Assembly: GCA_964444795.1 (NCBI GenBank)
Contig: CAYUIQ010000128.1
Span: forward strand, 1 to 24,793
Length of the DNA stretch: 24,793 bases
Direction of reading: 5' to 3'
Source: JABMRP01 sp964444795
Lineage (GTDB): Bacteria; Planctomycetota; Planctomycetia; Pirellulales; Thermoguttaceae
The number at the start of each line of letters is the position of its first letter. Position 1 is the first letter of the stretch. Both the position numbers and the translations under genes were made by a program. Positions 1-6,824 of the stretch are shown here, piece after piece. The notes below the pieces were generated by a model. The model saw nothing but the letters and a program-made list of their open reading frames with translations. It was not told the DNA's origin and did not search any database.

Positions 1-1347
1 CTGGCGCGCCTGCGCGAGGAGATCGCGCGCCTGCTGGTGGCGGCCCTGGTCTGCCTGACCGGGAGTCCCGTACCGGCCCAAGATGAAGAACCGAACGAAG
101 CGGTCATTCAGATGGTCGCCGAACTGGTTGCCGACGCCGATCGCGACATGCGGGCGTTGGGACTACAACAGGTTCGCGAGGAAGTGCCGGGCGAAGCGGC
201 GACGAAGAAATTCGCCGAACTTTTGCCCAAGCTGCCGCCCGACGGCCAGGCCGATCTGCTCGAGGCGCTCGGCGATCGCCAAGACGCGGCGGCCCTGCCC
301 CCGGTCCTCGAAGCACTGAAGAGCCCGTCCGAGGCGGTTCGTGCCGCGGCGCTTGGCGCTCTGGGCTCGTTGGGGAGCACGGCCGAAGTGCCCCTTCTGG
401 CCGCCAAAGCGGCAACCGGCTCCGATCTGGAGAAAGCGGCCGCCCGGCAAAGCCTCGTCCGAATGCGGGGCGATGAGGCCAGCGCGGCAATCCTCGATCT
501 GCTGGGCCAAGGCGAACCGCCGGTGCGCGTCGTCTTGCTCGATGCCCTGGCCGCCCGAAACGCCAAGGAGGCGCTGCCCGACGTGCTCCAAAGCGCGGCC
601 GATCCGGATCCTTCGGTACGCGTCGCCGCGTTGGGGGCCCTGAGATTCCTGGCCGACGAGAGCCAGGCCGCCGCCGTGGTCAAGGTACTGAAGGCCGCCC
701 AGGGCGAAGTCGAATGCAAGAAAGCCGAGCTGGCGCTGCTGGTCCTCTGTAGTCGTGGCCGAGAAGCGTGTGCCGGGGCAATTATCGAAGGTCTGGCCGA
801 CGCCGCCCCGCCGGCTCGCATCGCCCTGCTGCGTGCCCTGGCTCGAGCCGGCGGCGCCGAGGCAATGGCTGCGATCGTCGCCCGACTGGAAGACGAAGAC
901 GCGGCGGTTTGCGACGAAGCCGTGCGGATGCTCGCCGGCTTGGGAGACCCGGCCGTGGCAACCCATCTAAGCAAGCTCGCCGCAAGCGACAACCCGAAAC
1001 ATCGGGTCCTGGCCATTCGCGGCATGGTTCGGCTGGCCAACCCGCTGGGTGATCGGCCGGCCAATACGGAACTGCTCGACGAGGCTTTCCAGGCATCCCA
1101 GCGGCTCCAAGAGAAACGCATCGTCGTGGGCACCTTGGGGGGCATCGCTTCGGCACCGTCGCTGGCCCTGGTCGTTGCCATGCTGGACGACGCCGAATTG
1201 GCCGAGGACGCCGCCCTTGCCGCCGTGCGGATTGTTGAGACAATGAAAGACGGCGACGCGGCCCTGACCAAGTCGGCCATGGAGAAGGTGCTGACCGTGG
1301 CCAAGGACGAGAAAGTCCGCGGCCGGGCTCAAAAGCTCGTCCAGTAG
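1..1347 (+). CDS. HEAT-repeat protein, exported (5' end outside window)
   Basis: The frame is open from base 1, so the true start lies upstream; the GTG at 37 is only the first in-window start codon and lacks a clear ribosome site. The first ~30 visible residues read as an export signal: a basic stretch (LARLREEIARLL), a hydrophobic core (VAALVCLTG) and a VPAQ-type cleavage site. The rest is a run of HEAT/PBS-lyase-type helical repeats of about 30 residues (patterns such as 'DPDPSVRVAALGALRFLAD' and 'DEDAAVCDEAVRMLAGLGD') to the TAG at 1345. HEAT solenoids are protein-binding scaffolds with no catalytic residues, so a periplasmic or envelope scaffold role is inferred. The next gene starts 75 bp downstream on the same strand and may be co-transcribed. 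The partner is unknown. Confidence 0.85.
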   Translation: MARLREEIARLLVAALVCLTGSPVPAQDEEPNEAVIQMVAELVADADRDMRALGLQQVREEVPGEAATKKFAELLPKLPPDGQADLLEALGDRQDAAALPPVLEALKSPSEAVRAAALGALGSLGSTAEVPLLAAKAATGSDLEKAAARQSLVRMRGDEASAAILDLLGQGEPPVRVVLLDALAARNAKEALPDVLQSAADPDPSVRVAALGALRFLADESQAAAVVKVLKAAQGEVECKKAELALLVLCSRGREACAGAIIEGLADAAPPARIALLRALARAGGAEAMAAIVARLEDEDAAVCDEAVRMLAGLGDPAVATHLSKLAASDNPKHRVLAIRGMVRLANPLGDRPANTELLDEAFQASQRLQEKRIVVGTLGGIASAPSLALVVAMLDDAELAEDAALAAVRIVETMKDGDAALTKSAMEKVLTVAKDEKVRGRAQKLVQ

Positions 1348-1410
1348 CCTCGCGAAGCGAGTTGCCGGATCGGTTCCATGGAATTCCGTTTTGAATAGCA
1401 TGTATATTTG

Positions 1411-1416
1411 AGGAGA
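1411..1416 (+). promoter_or_regulatory. Ribosome binding site of the lipoprotein gene
   Basis: AGGAGA lies 6 bases before the GTG at 1423. It fixes this GTG as the start and puts the lipoprotein signal at the very N-terminus. Confidence 0.7.
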
Positions 1417-1422
1417 TAAGCC

Positions 1423-2370
1423 GTGAAACACATACGACAATTGGGCCGCCCGTGGCTGCCCCTGCTTGTGATTGCCTTGCTGGTGCCGCTGGGTTGCTCC
1501 CCGGTGGCTTCTACTTCGAGCCCCTCCGAGGGTCCCAGCAAGAAGACCGAGGCGCCGAAAAAGGGCGAGCCCGTCGAAACCCCCGCGAAGCCGGAAAAAG
1601 GCACCACGCCCGTAACTCCCGAGCCACCGGAAGAGGGCACCACGCCCGTAACTCCCGAGCCACCGGAAGAGGGCACCACGCCCGTAACTCCCGAGCCGCC
1701 GGAAGAGGGCACCACGCCTGTAACTCCCGAGCCGCCCGAGGAAACTCCGACCGCCGTCGGCGACATGGTTGAGATCGACCTCGATCTGCCGGCCCCGGCG
1801 TTTCGTGGCACGCCCGTGCCATTGAACGAGCCCAACGTGGCCAAGCCCCGAGGCAAGCCGCGGGGACCGTTCCTGGCTCCCAAGGGAACGATCAACCTGT
1901 CGCGTGGCAAGCCGGTCACGTGCAGCGACCCGGCCCCGGCCGCCGGCGAAGTCGACTTCGTGACCGACGGCGACAAAGAGGCGTCCGACTTCGGCTACCT
2001 CGAACTTCGCCCGGGCACCGAGTGGGTGCAGATCGATCTGGGACAAAAGTCGACCATTTACGCCGTGTTCCTCTGGCACAATCACGCCGAAGCCCGGGTC
2101 TATCGCGACGTGATCGTCGAAATCAGCGACGACCCCGATTTCCTCGAATCGGAAGTCGTTTTCAATAACGACTACGACGGTTCCTCCGGCATGGGTATCG
2201 GCCCCGACATGGGCTACGTCGAGACGTCGGAAGGGAAGCTGGTCGACGGCCGCGGCTTCCAGGGCCGTTATGTCCGTCTCTCCAGTCGCGGCAACAACGT
2301 CGACGTGAAAAACGACGACGACAAAAACCACTACACTGAAGTCGAGGTCTACGGCAAGCCGGGAACGTAA
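1423..2370 (+). CDS. Lipoprotein with Pro/Thr/Glu repeat stalk and discoidin-like domain
   Basis: A 315-aa protein starting at GTG with a strong ribosome site. Residues 1-25 form a lipoprotein signal (KHIRQLGRPW, a hydrophobic core, then LVPLGC) with Cys25 as the likely lipidated residue. Residues ~60-107 are four copies of the 12-residue unit GTTPVTPEPPEE, probably an extended stalk. Residues ~145-312 look like a galactose-binding/discoidin (F5/8 type C-like) fold: 'LSRGKPVTCSD', 'VTDGDKEASDF', 'WVQIDLGQKSTIYAV' and a final 'GRYVRLSS...YTEVEVYG' are typical strand signatures of that family. By analogy it is a membrane-anchored binding module facing the periplasm or surface, possibly binding glycans. 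It lies between the HEAT protein and a membrane glycosyltransferase. Ligand unknown. Confidence 0.85.
   Translation: MKHIRQLGRPWLPLLVIALLVPLGCSPVASTSSPSEGPSKKTEAPKKGEPVETPAKPEKGTTPVTPEPPEEGTTPVTPEPPEEGTTPVTPEPPEEGTTPVTPEPPEETPTAVGDMVEIDLDLPAPAFRGTPVPLNEPNVAKPRGKPRGPFLAPKGTINLSRGKPVTCSDPAPAAGEVDFVTDGDKEASDFGYLELRPGTEWVQIDLGQKSTIYAVFLWHNHAEARVYRDVIVEISDDPDFLESEVVFNNDYDGSSGMGIGPDMGYVETSEGKLVDGRGFQGRYVRLSSRGNNVDVKNDDDKNHYTEVEVYGKPGT
1600..1743 (+). repeat. Four tandem 36-bp coding repeats
   Basis: Units at 1600-1635, 1636-1671, 1672-1707 and 1708-1743 each encode GTTPVTPEPPEE. Units 1 and 2 are identical; later units differ at only a few bases (for example gccacc/gccgcc and cccgta/cctgta). This indicates recent expansion by slippage or unequal recombination, so copy number is probably variable between strains. 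Confidence 0.9.
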
Positions 2371-2380
2371 TGGCGTAGGT

Positions 2381-2417
2381 CCCCTCTCCCACCGGGAAAG
2401 GGTTAGTGTGAGAGGGG
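2381..2417. terminator. CCCCTCTC/GAGAGGGG hairpin after the lipoprotein gene
   Basis: Perfect 8-bp inverted arms CCCCTCTC (2381-2388) and GAGAGGGG (2410-2417) lie 11 bp after the stop codon. There is no T-run, so it is either a weak terminator or one copy of a dispersed intergenic palindrome. A second copy of the same arm sequence occurs at 2550-2572. Confidence 0.45.
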
Positions 2418-2509
2418 CGTTAGGGGCTTGGTCGCACTCGGCTCTTGGGGCAATGCGTTTTCGGATGGGGACGGAAGGAAGACTGCAAACTGCAAATTGG
2501 GGATTGTCG

Positions 2510-4687
2510 ATGGACCCGAACCCCGCGAGTCCGCCTCCCTCACCCCCGGCCCCTCTCCCAAAAGGAGAGGGGAGCCGGTGGACGACCCGTTTCCTGGGAC
2601 CCGCCGCACTCCTTGCCATCGTCGTCGTCGCTTCGGTCCTGCGGCTGGCTTCTCTGGACAACCGGCCGATGCACTGCGACGAAGCGGGGCAGGCGCTGAA
2701 GTTTCGCCTGCTGCTGGAAGACGGCCGGTACGAGTACGATCCCTTCGAATACCACGGCCCGACGCTCAACTACCTAACGTTGCCCATTGCCCGCCTGGCA
2801 TCGGCTGACACGCTGGCCGAACTGAACGAGGTCCACGTTCGCCTGCTGCCGGCGATCTTCGGCATAGCCCTGGTGGCGACGGTCTGGCTGTTGCGAGACG
2901 AGTTGGGGCGCGGAGCCGCGCTCTGTGCCGCGGGGCTGACGGCCGTCTCGCCGGCTATGATCTTCTACAGCCGCTACTACATCCACGAAATGCTCTTGGT
3001 CACGTTCACCTTCGGCGCGATCGTAGCCTTGCGCCGTGCGCTGAAGACCTTCCAACCGCATGCACCCGCCGGAAAGAGAGGATGGACCTTTCTGCTCCCC
3101 TGGGCGATGCTCGGCGTCTGTCTGGCGATGATGCACGCGACCAAGGAAACGTGCATCATCCCGATTGCCGCGATGGTGGTCGCCGTGCTGGTCGAGATGG
3201 GCTGGGCGGTGCTCATCGCGAAACGTTCTCCGGCGTCACCGGCGGAAGCGTCACTGGGCAAGGTTAACATTCGGTGGATGGCCGCCGGATGCCTGGTCGC
3301 CGTACTAGTGGCGGTCGGCGTTTCGGCCCTGTTCTTCTCCTCGTTTTTCAGCTACCCCGAGGGCATCGCCGATTCGTACAAGACGTTTACACATTATTTC
3401 GACCGAGCCGCCGGCGAGGGAAGCGCCGGCCGTCATGCCCAGCCGTGGGACGATTATCTGCGACGGCTCTTCTGGTGGCCCGGCAGCGATGGACACATTT
3501 GGACCGAAGCGCTCATCGGCACCCTGGCGGTCGTCGGGCTAACGGCCGGGATGATCGGACGGGGGATTCGCCCGGAGAGCCGCCGGCTGGTGCGATTCTT
3601 GAGCGTCTACACGGTCGCGATGACGGTGGTTTACTCGGCGCTGACCTATAAGACGCCCTGGTGCGCGTTGGGGTTTCTGCATGGGATGCTTCTGCTGGCG
3701 GGCGTCGGTGCGATGGTCGTGGTCCGGCTAATGCCCGGGCATCTGGCCAAGGCCCTTATGATCGGCGTGCTGGCAGCCGCCACGTACCATCTGGCATGGC
3801 AAGGCTACGGGGCCAGTTTCGTCGCCCACGAGGATCGGGAGAATCCCTACCTGCACACCCCCACCACCAGCGACGTGCTGCAGTTGGTCGCCGACGTCGA
3901 GCAGCTTGCCGCTTCTCATCCGCGGGGCACCGGCATGTATATCCAGGTGATTTGTCCCGACGACGACTTCTGGCCGTTACCCTGGTACTTTCGCCGTTTC
4001 ACGCAAATCGGCTTCTTCCGGTCGCCGCCCGAGTTACCCGCCGCGCCGTTGGTGATCACCGGTCAGGGGTTAAAGACCCCAGTGCCGAGGTCGCTGCTAT
4101 CCGGCGGCGAACGTGTGGCCTACTTGCCGGTGGTTCCCGAAGGTGTGCTTACTGGCTGGGAACTCCGCCGATACGTTCCGCTGTCGATGGTCGTCCGGGA
4201 CGAACTCTGGTCGGACTATTGGAAGGAGCAAACTGCCCGCACTTGGAAAGGCCGAATTCCTGCGCGACTTCAAACCGACACGGCCGACGATGCCCTGCGA
4301 CTGGCAAACCGCCTCAAGGCAATCGCCGCCAGATTCCCCGACGGCAAGGCGACGCACATCCAGGTGATTTGCCCCGAGCACGACTACTGGCCGCTGCCCT
4401 GGTATCTACACGATTTCACGAACATCCAATGGCTCGACCGAATTCCGCAAGAGCCGCCGACGCGCGAGTCGCTGCCGGCGCCGCTGATCGTGACCCAACC
4501 GGCCCTTGAGTCTGCGATGAAGAAATACGTTTCCGAGGATCCCCCGCCAGGATACCGCTTCCTGTACGCCGCCGACCGACCCGAGGAAGGCGATCCCGAC
4601 TGGCGGTTGCGTCGAGATACATTGCTTTACGTATTTCTGCAGGTCACCCTTCGCGATCGGCATCTGGACGACGAGCTGGAAGAGTAG
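2510..4687 (+). CDS. GT-C membrane glycosyltransferase, Agl23-like (TIGR03663 type)
   Basis: A 725-aa polytopic protein if started at ATG 2510; an upstream ATG at 2408 in the same frame runs through repeat-like DNA and is less likely. After a Pro-rich leader the first membrane segment (LLAIVVVASVLRLASL) is followed by 'DNRPMHCDEAGQA'. Asp57-Glu58 sit in the first extracytoplasmic loop, where GT-C enzymes (GT39/PMT, Agl23) carry their catalytic acid pair. Then come 'YEYDPFEYHGPTLNYL' and about eight more hydrophobic segments to residue ~430. The C-terminal soluble part (~460-720) holds a tandem duplication: residues ~476-503 and ~615-642 share 'IQVICP...WPLPWY'. Family knowledge suggests transfer of a sugar from a lipid-phosphate donor. 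The neighbouring GT2 gene, a lipid-phosphate-sugar synthase type, would fit as donor supply, though it is transcribed convergently. Confidence 0.8.
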   Translation: MDPNPASPPPSPPAPLPKGEGSRWTTRFLGPAALLAIVVVASVLRLASLDNRPMHCDEAGQALKFRLLLEDGRYEYDPFEYHGPTLNYLTLPIARLASADTLAELNEVHVRLLPAIFGIALVATVWLLRDELGRGAALCAAGLTAVSPAMIFYSRYYIHEMLLVTFTFGAIVALRRALKTFQPHAPAGKRGWTFLLPWAMLGVCLAMMHATKETCIIPIAAMVVAVLVEMGWAVLIAKRSPASPAEASLGKVNIRWMAAGCLVAVLVAVGVSALFFSSFFSYPEGIADSYKTFTHYFDRAAGEGSAGRHAQPWDDYLRRLFWWPGSDGHIWTEALIGTLAVVGLTAGMIGRGIRPESRRLVRFLSVYTVAMTVVYSALTYKTPWCALGFLHGMLLLAGVGAMVVVRLMPGHLAKALMIGVLAAATYHLAWQGYGASFVAHEDRENPYLHTPTTSDVLQLVADVEQLAASHPRGTGMYIQVICPDDDFWPLPWYFRRFTQIGFFRSPPELPAAPLVITGQGLKTPVPRSLLSGGERVAYLPVVPEGVLTGWELRRYVPLSMVVRDELWSDYWKEQTARTWKGRIPARLQTDTADDALRLANRLKAIAARFPDGKATHIQVICPEHDYWPLPWYLHDFTNIQWLDRIPQEPPTRESLPAPLIVTQPALESAMKKYVSEDPPPGYRFLYAADRPEEGDPDWRLRRDTLLYVFLQVTLRDRHLDDELEE
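2550..2572. repeat. Dispersed-type palindrome inside the GT-C N-terminus
   Basis: CCCCTCTCC (2550-2558), loop CAAAA, GGAGAGGGG (2564-2572): a perfect 9-bp stem preceded by 'ctcacccccgg'. The same arm occurs at 2381-2417. Sequences of this kind are known as common intergenic repeats in many GC-rich bacteria. Here it is read through as Pro-rich codons (PAPLPKGEG) at the start of the glycosyltransferase. Confidence 0.6.
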
Positions 4688-4719
4688 GCTAATCTGGAAC
4701 AAGTCGTGCCTGCCATTTC

Positions 4720-4963
4720 GGGTGCCACTGGCATCTTGCCAGTGCTTCTTCACGTCGTAGCTTGCACTTAGAAGCAACCAAGAACCATTGCACGAGTTGA
4801 TCGACCCGAAGCGACGGGATATTTCGTGGCTCGCGATTAGGTGAGCACACCCTATGCTTGATTCCCGGCTGTTCGGAATCGATTGCCGCGGTGGGATTGT
4901 TTTGGTTGGGCATAGTGCAAGCTACGAACCAAAGAAAGCACTGGCAAGATGCCAGTGGCACCC
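4720..4963. mobile_element. REPIN/MITE-like element with hairpin-bearing inverted repeats
   Basis: The outer 28 bases (4720-4747 and 4936-4963) are a perfect inverted repeat. A second 13-base perfect inverted pair lies inside (4756-4768 and 4914-4926). Each outer arm is itself a hairpin: CACTGGCA-TCT-TGCCAGTG at 4726-4744, and its mirror at 4939-4957, each with an 8-bp stem and 3-base loop. Two REP-type hairpins in inverted orientation around a non-coding ~145-bp centre is the architecture of a REPIN or non-autonomous MITE. It fills almost the whole gap between two convergent genes (stops at 4687 and 4973), so it may also act as a bidirectional terminator. No transposase is encoded inside. 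Confidence 0.75.
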
Positions 4964-4972
4964 AACCCGGGC

Positions 4973-5689
4973 TCAACGGCGAAGTCTCCGCCGCACACGC
5001 CATAGCCCGACGAGAATCTTGAACAAGTGCCGGGTCAAGCTCAGGTGGCCGCCGGGGATGTCGGACCAGTTGACGGGGACTTCGGCGATGCGGTAATCGC
5101 ACCGGTCGGCTAACACGAGCAGCTCCAGGTCGAAGAGGTAGCCGGTCTCCTGGCTCCGGGAAAACAACTCCCGGCCCGGCTCGCGGCGAAACATCTTGAA
5201 GCCGCATTGCGTGTCGCGCACCGAGATCCCCAGCAACCATCGGGCCATCGCCGCAAACAGCCGGCCGGCCAGCCCGCGATGCCAGCTTCGTCGTCGACTG
5301 ACGCCGTTGCCGTCGACCAGGCGCGAGCCGATCGCCACGTCGGCCCCGTCGGAAATCGCCTGCCGCAGCCCGGCTTCCTGATCGATCGGCGTGGCTCCGT
5401 CGGCGTCGGCAAAGAGTAACGTCTCACCGGCGGCCGCCAACATGCCGCTTCGCACGGCGGCCCCTTTGCCCCGGTTGGCCGGATGCCGCATCACCGTCAG
5501 TTGCGGCCAGCCGTCGGCAATCGGCGCCAAAACGTCGGCCAGCCCGTCGATGCTCCCGTCGTCGACGACGATCACTTCATAAGCGTCGCCGTAACGCCGC
5601 CGGACATACGGGCGGATCACATCCAAATAGGGCGGTAGCCGATGCGCTTCGTTGTAGGCCGGGATAATGATCGACAGCGTAACGGCCAT
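4973..5689 (-). CDS. GT2 glycosyltransferase, dolichyl/polyprenyl-phosphate sugar synthase type
   Basis: A 238-aa GT-A fold enzyme, normal length for single-domain family members. The N-terminus 'LSIIIPAYNEAHRLPPYL' carries the PAYNE nucleotide-sugar motif. It is followed by 'VIVVDDGSIDG' (~40-50), 'HPANRGKGAAVRSGML' (~69-84), the metal-binding DxD as 'FADADGA' (~93-99), and 'RDTQCGFKMFRRE' (~158-170), which is diagnostic of ALG5/DPM-like enzymes. No membrane segment is obvious. Expected reaction: transfer of glucose, mannose or a related sugar from a nucleotide donor to a polyprenyl phosphate on the cytoplasmic face. The resulting lipid-linked sugar would be the natural donor for GT-C enzymes such as the one at 2510-4687. 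The ATG at 5689 is supported by the conserved N-terminus starting immediately. Confidence 0.85.
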   Translation of the reverse strand: MAVTLSIIIPAYNEAHRLPPYLDVIRPYVRRRYGDAYEVIVVDDGSIDGLADVLAPIADGWPQLTVMRHPANRGKGAAVRSGMLAAAGETLLFADADGATPIDQEAGLRQAISDGADVAIGSRLVDGNGVSRRRSWHRGLAGRLFAAMARWLLGISVRDTQCGFKMFRREPGRELFSRSQETGYLFDLELLVLADRCDYRIAEVPVNWSDIPGGHLSLTRHLFKILVGLWRVRRRLRR

Positions 5690-5852
5690 GGCAGTGCATC
5701 TCGGGCGGGAGTTCTCCGATCACCAGGCCGACACCGGCGAAACTCGCGGGGAACGTGATCGTTGGAGTGTATTCTCCACAATCGCGGAGGTGTTGCAAGG
5801 GTTGCTCGCGAAGAGGCAAAGGCACCGGTATTTCCCGCGAAGGCGAAAACCC

Positions 5853-5908
5853 CCTCGCCGGTTTCCCGTGACGGCCCGATCGGTGTATACTGGTGTCTTC
5901 CCGCACCG
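5853..5908 (+). promoter_or_regulatory. 56-bp promoter-like repeat, copy 1 (upstream of DUF4405-like gene)
   Basis: This 56-bp block matches 9042-9097 at 50 of 56 positions without gaps. It contains a good -10-like TATACT (5886-5891) and the invariant stretch GCCGGTTTCCCGTGACGG; a normal TTGACA -35 is not visible. It ends 42 bp before an ATG; copy 2 ends 30 bp before an ATG. The same placement ahead of two unrelated genes suggests a shared promoter or a mobile regulatory repeat. The rest of 5690-5949, between two divergent genes, shows only a 5-bp hairpin at 5763-5778. Confidence 0.55.
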
Positions 5909-5949
5909 GATTGTCGACAATGAAACTACACACACTTGGGAGATAGGTA

Positions 5950-6585
5950 ATGAGATTCCGTTTCAGGGGCGTCACTTCTCTACTGTTGGCATTGACCGCT
6001 ATCGTGGTGGCGGTCTCTGGGGTCGTGCTGTACATCGGACCGCGAGGACGCGTGGCGGATTGGACCGGTTGGACGCTCCTGGGGATCACCAAAGATGCGT
6101 GGGAAGAGCTGCACATTATCATGTCACTGTTGATCATTCCAATCGCGTTGACGCATTGGTTCTTGAACTGGTCAACGTTCTGGGCATACCTCAAGAAGAA
6201 GACGGGCGGCTTGAACCTTTGGGCGGAGACGGCCGTTGTCTGTCTTCTCGTGGCGGTGATCATGGTGGGAACGCTCATGCTGGTTCCACCCTTCAATTCG
6301 GTGTTTTCCTTGGGCAGTTACTTCCAAAACTGCTGGGAACAGAGTTTTCCCGCTCCTCCGGTGGCCTACGCCGAGAAATTTCCACTCGATGAATTCGCCG
6401 AGACGATCGGGCTTGAGGTGGATGAGATGGTTTCGGCCTTGGAGCAGGAAGGGCTGGAAGTGGACGATCCAACCATGACGGTCGAAGACTTCGCCCTCGG
6501 GCATGGCGTCAAGCCCCCCGATGTACTGGCCGCGATTCAGAGGCATTATCCCCAGGCGGGGACAGGCGAGTCTGAATTTGACTAG
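5950..6585 (+). CDS. DUF4405-like membrane protein
   Basis: A 211-aa protein. GGGAGA (5939-5944) sits just ahead of the ATG. Three hydrophobic segments are visible: residues ~8-30 (TSLLLALTAIVVAVSGVVLY), ~57-75 (HIIMSLLIIPIALTHWFL) and ~93-113. The motif 'GITKDAWEELHIIMSLL...ALTHWFLNW' is what I recognise as DUF4405, a small b-type-cytochrome-like family; His residues in the second helix could bind haem, but that is inference. The soluble C-terminus (~135-205) has two helical units resembling the repeated 'E-hh-A-hhG-hhhEEhhhAL' modules of these proteins. It precedes a TonB-dependent receptor by 239 bp and could supply redox or membrane functions for iron uptake. A GC hairpin follows at 6629-6649. 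Confidence 0.7.
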   Translation: MRFRFRGVTSLLLALTAIVVAVSGVVLYIGPRGRVADWTGWTLLGITKDAWEELHIIMSLLIIPIALTHWFLNWSTFWAYLKKKTGGLNLWAETAVVCLLVAVIMVGTLMLVPPFNSVFSLGSYFQNCWEQSFPAPPVAYAEKFPLDEFAETIGLEVDEMVSALEQEGLEVDDPTMTVEDFALGHGVKPPDVLAAIQRHYPQAGTGESEFD

Positions 6586-6628
6586 GCCCAATCTTGTTCA
6601 TGTTTTGCACTACCGGGTCGGTAGACGC

Positions 6629-6649
6629 CGGAGAACCCGCTGTTCTCCG
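6629..6649 (+). terminator. Hairpin after the DUF4405-like gene
   Basis: CGGAGAAC-CCGCT-GTTCTCCG is a perfect 8-bp stem with a 5-base loop, 44 bp past the stop codon. No U-tract follows, so this is a possible attenuator, Rho-type site or RNA-stability hairpin rather than a classical terminator. Confidence 0.4.
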
Positions 6650-6824
6650 CCACTTCTCCCATAGTCTGCCGACTGACCCAATGCGTCCGTGAGGCCGTGG
6701 CTCTGTTGCGCACAAACAAAGTGCACCTCGCTGGTCGTGTTTGCCGATAACACTGAAACATGATAACCAGCAAGGTCCCCGTAACCCATACAATCGCTAC
6801 AATCCACATCCGAGAGGTTCCGCG

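Noticed and set aside
108..1304. Long minus-strand frame opposite the HEAT gene
   Set aside because: Serine/alanine/arginine-rich with no family signature; it is the antisense shadow of a GC-rich repeat gene.
1374..1383. TTCCATGGAA palindrome before the lipoprotein gene
   Set aside because: A 10-bp palindrome alone is expected by chance at this scale and has no second copy nearby.
967..2769. 600-codon minus-strand frame
   Set aside because: Runs opposite three better-supported plus-strand coding stretches and includes the mirrored Pro/Thr repeat; no recognisable domain.
5667..6392. 241-codon plus-strand frame across the divergent promoter region
   Set aside because: It overlaps the repeat block and the DUF4405-like gene in another frame and has no domain signature.
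6586..6824. Possible riboswitch ahead of the TonB receptor
   Set aside because: There is a hairpin, but none of the conserved core bases of cobalamin or other riboswitches could be placed.
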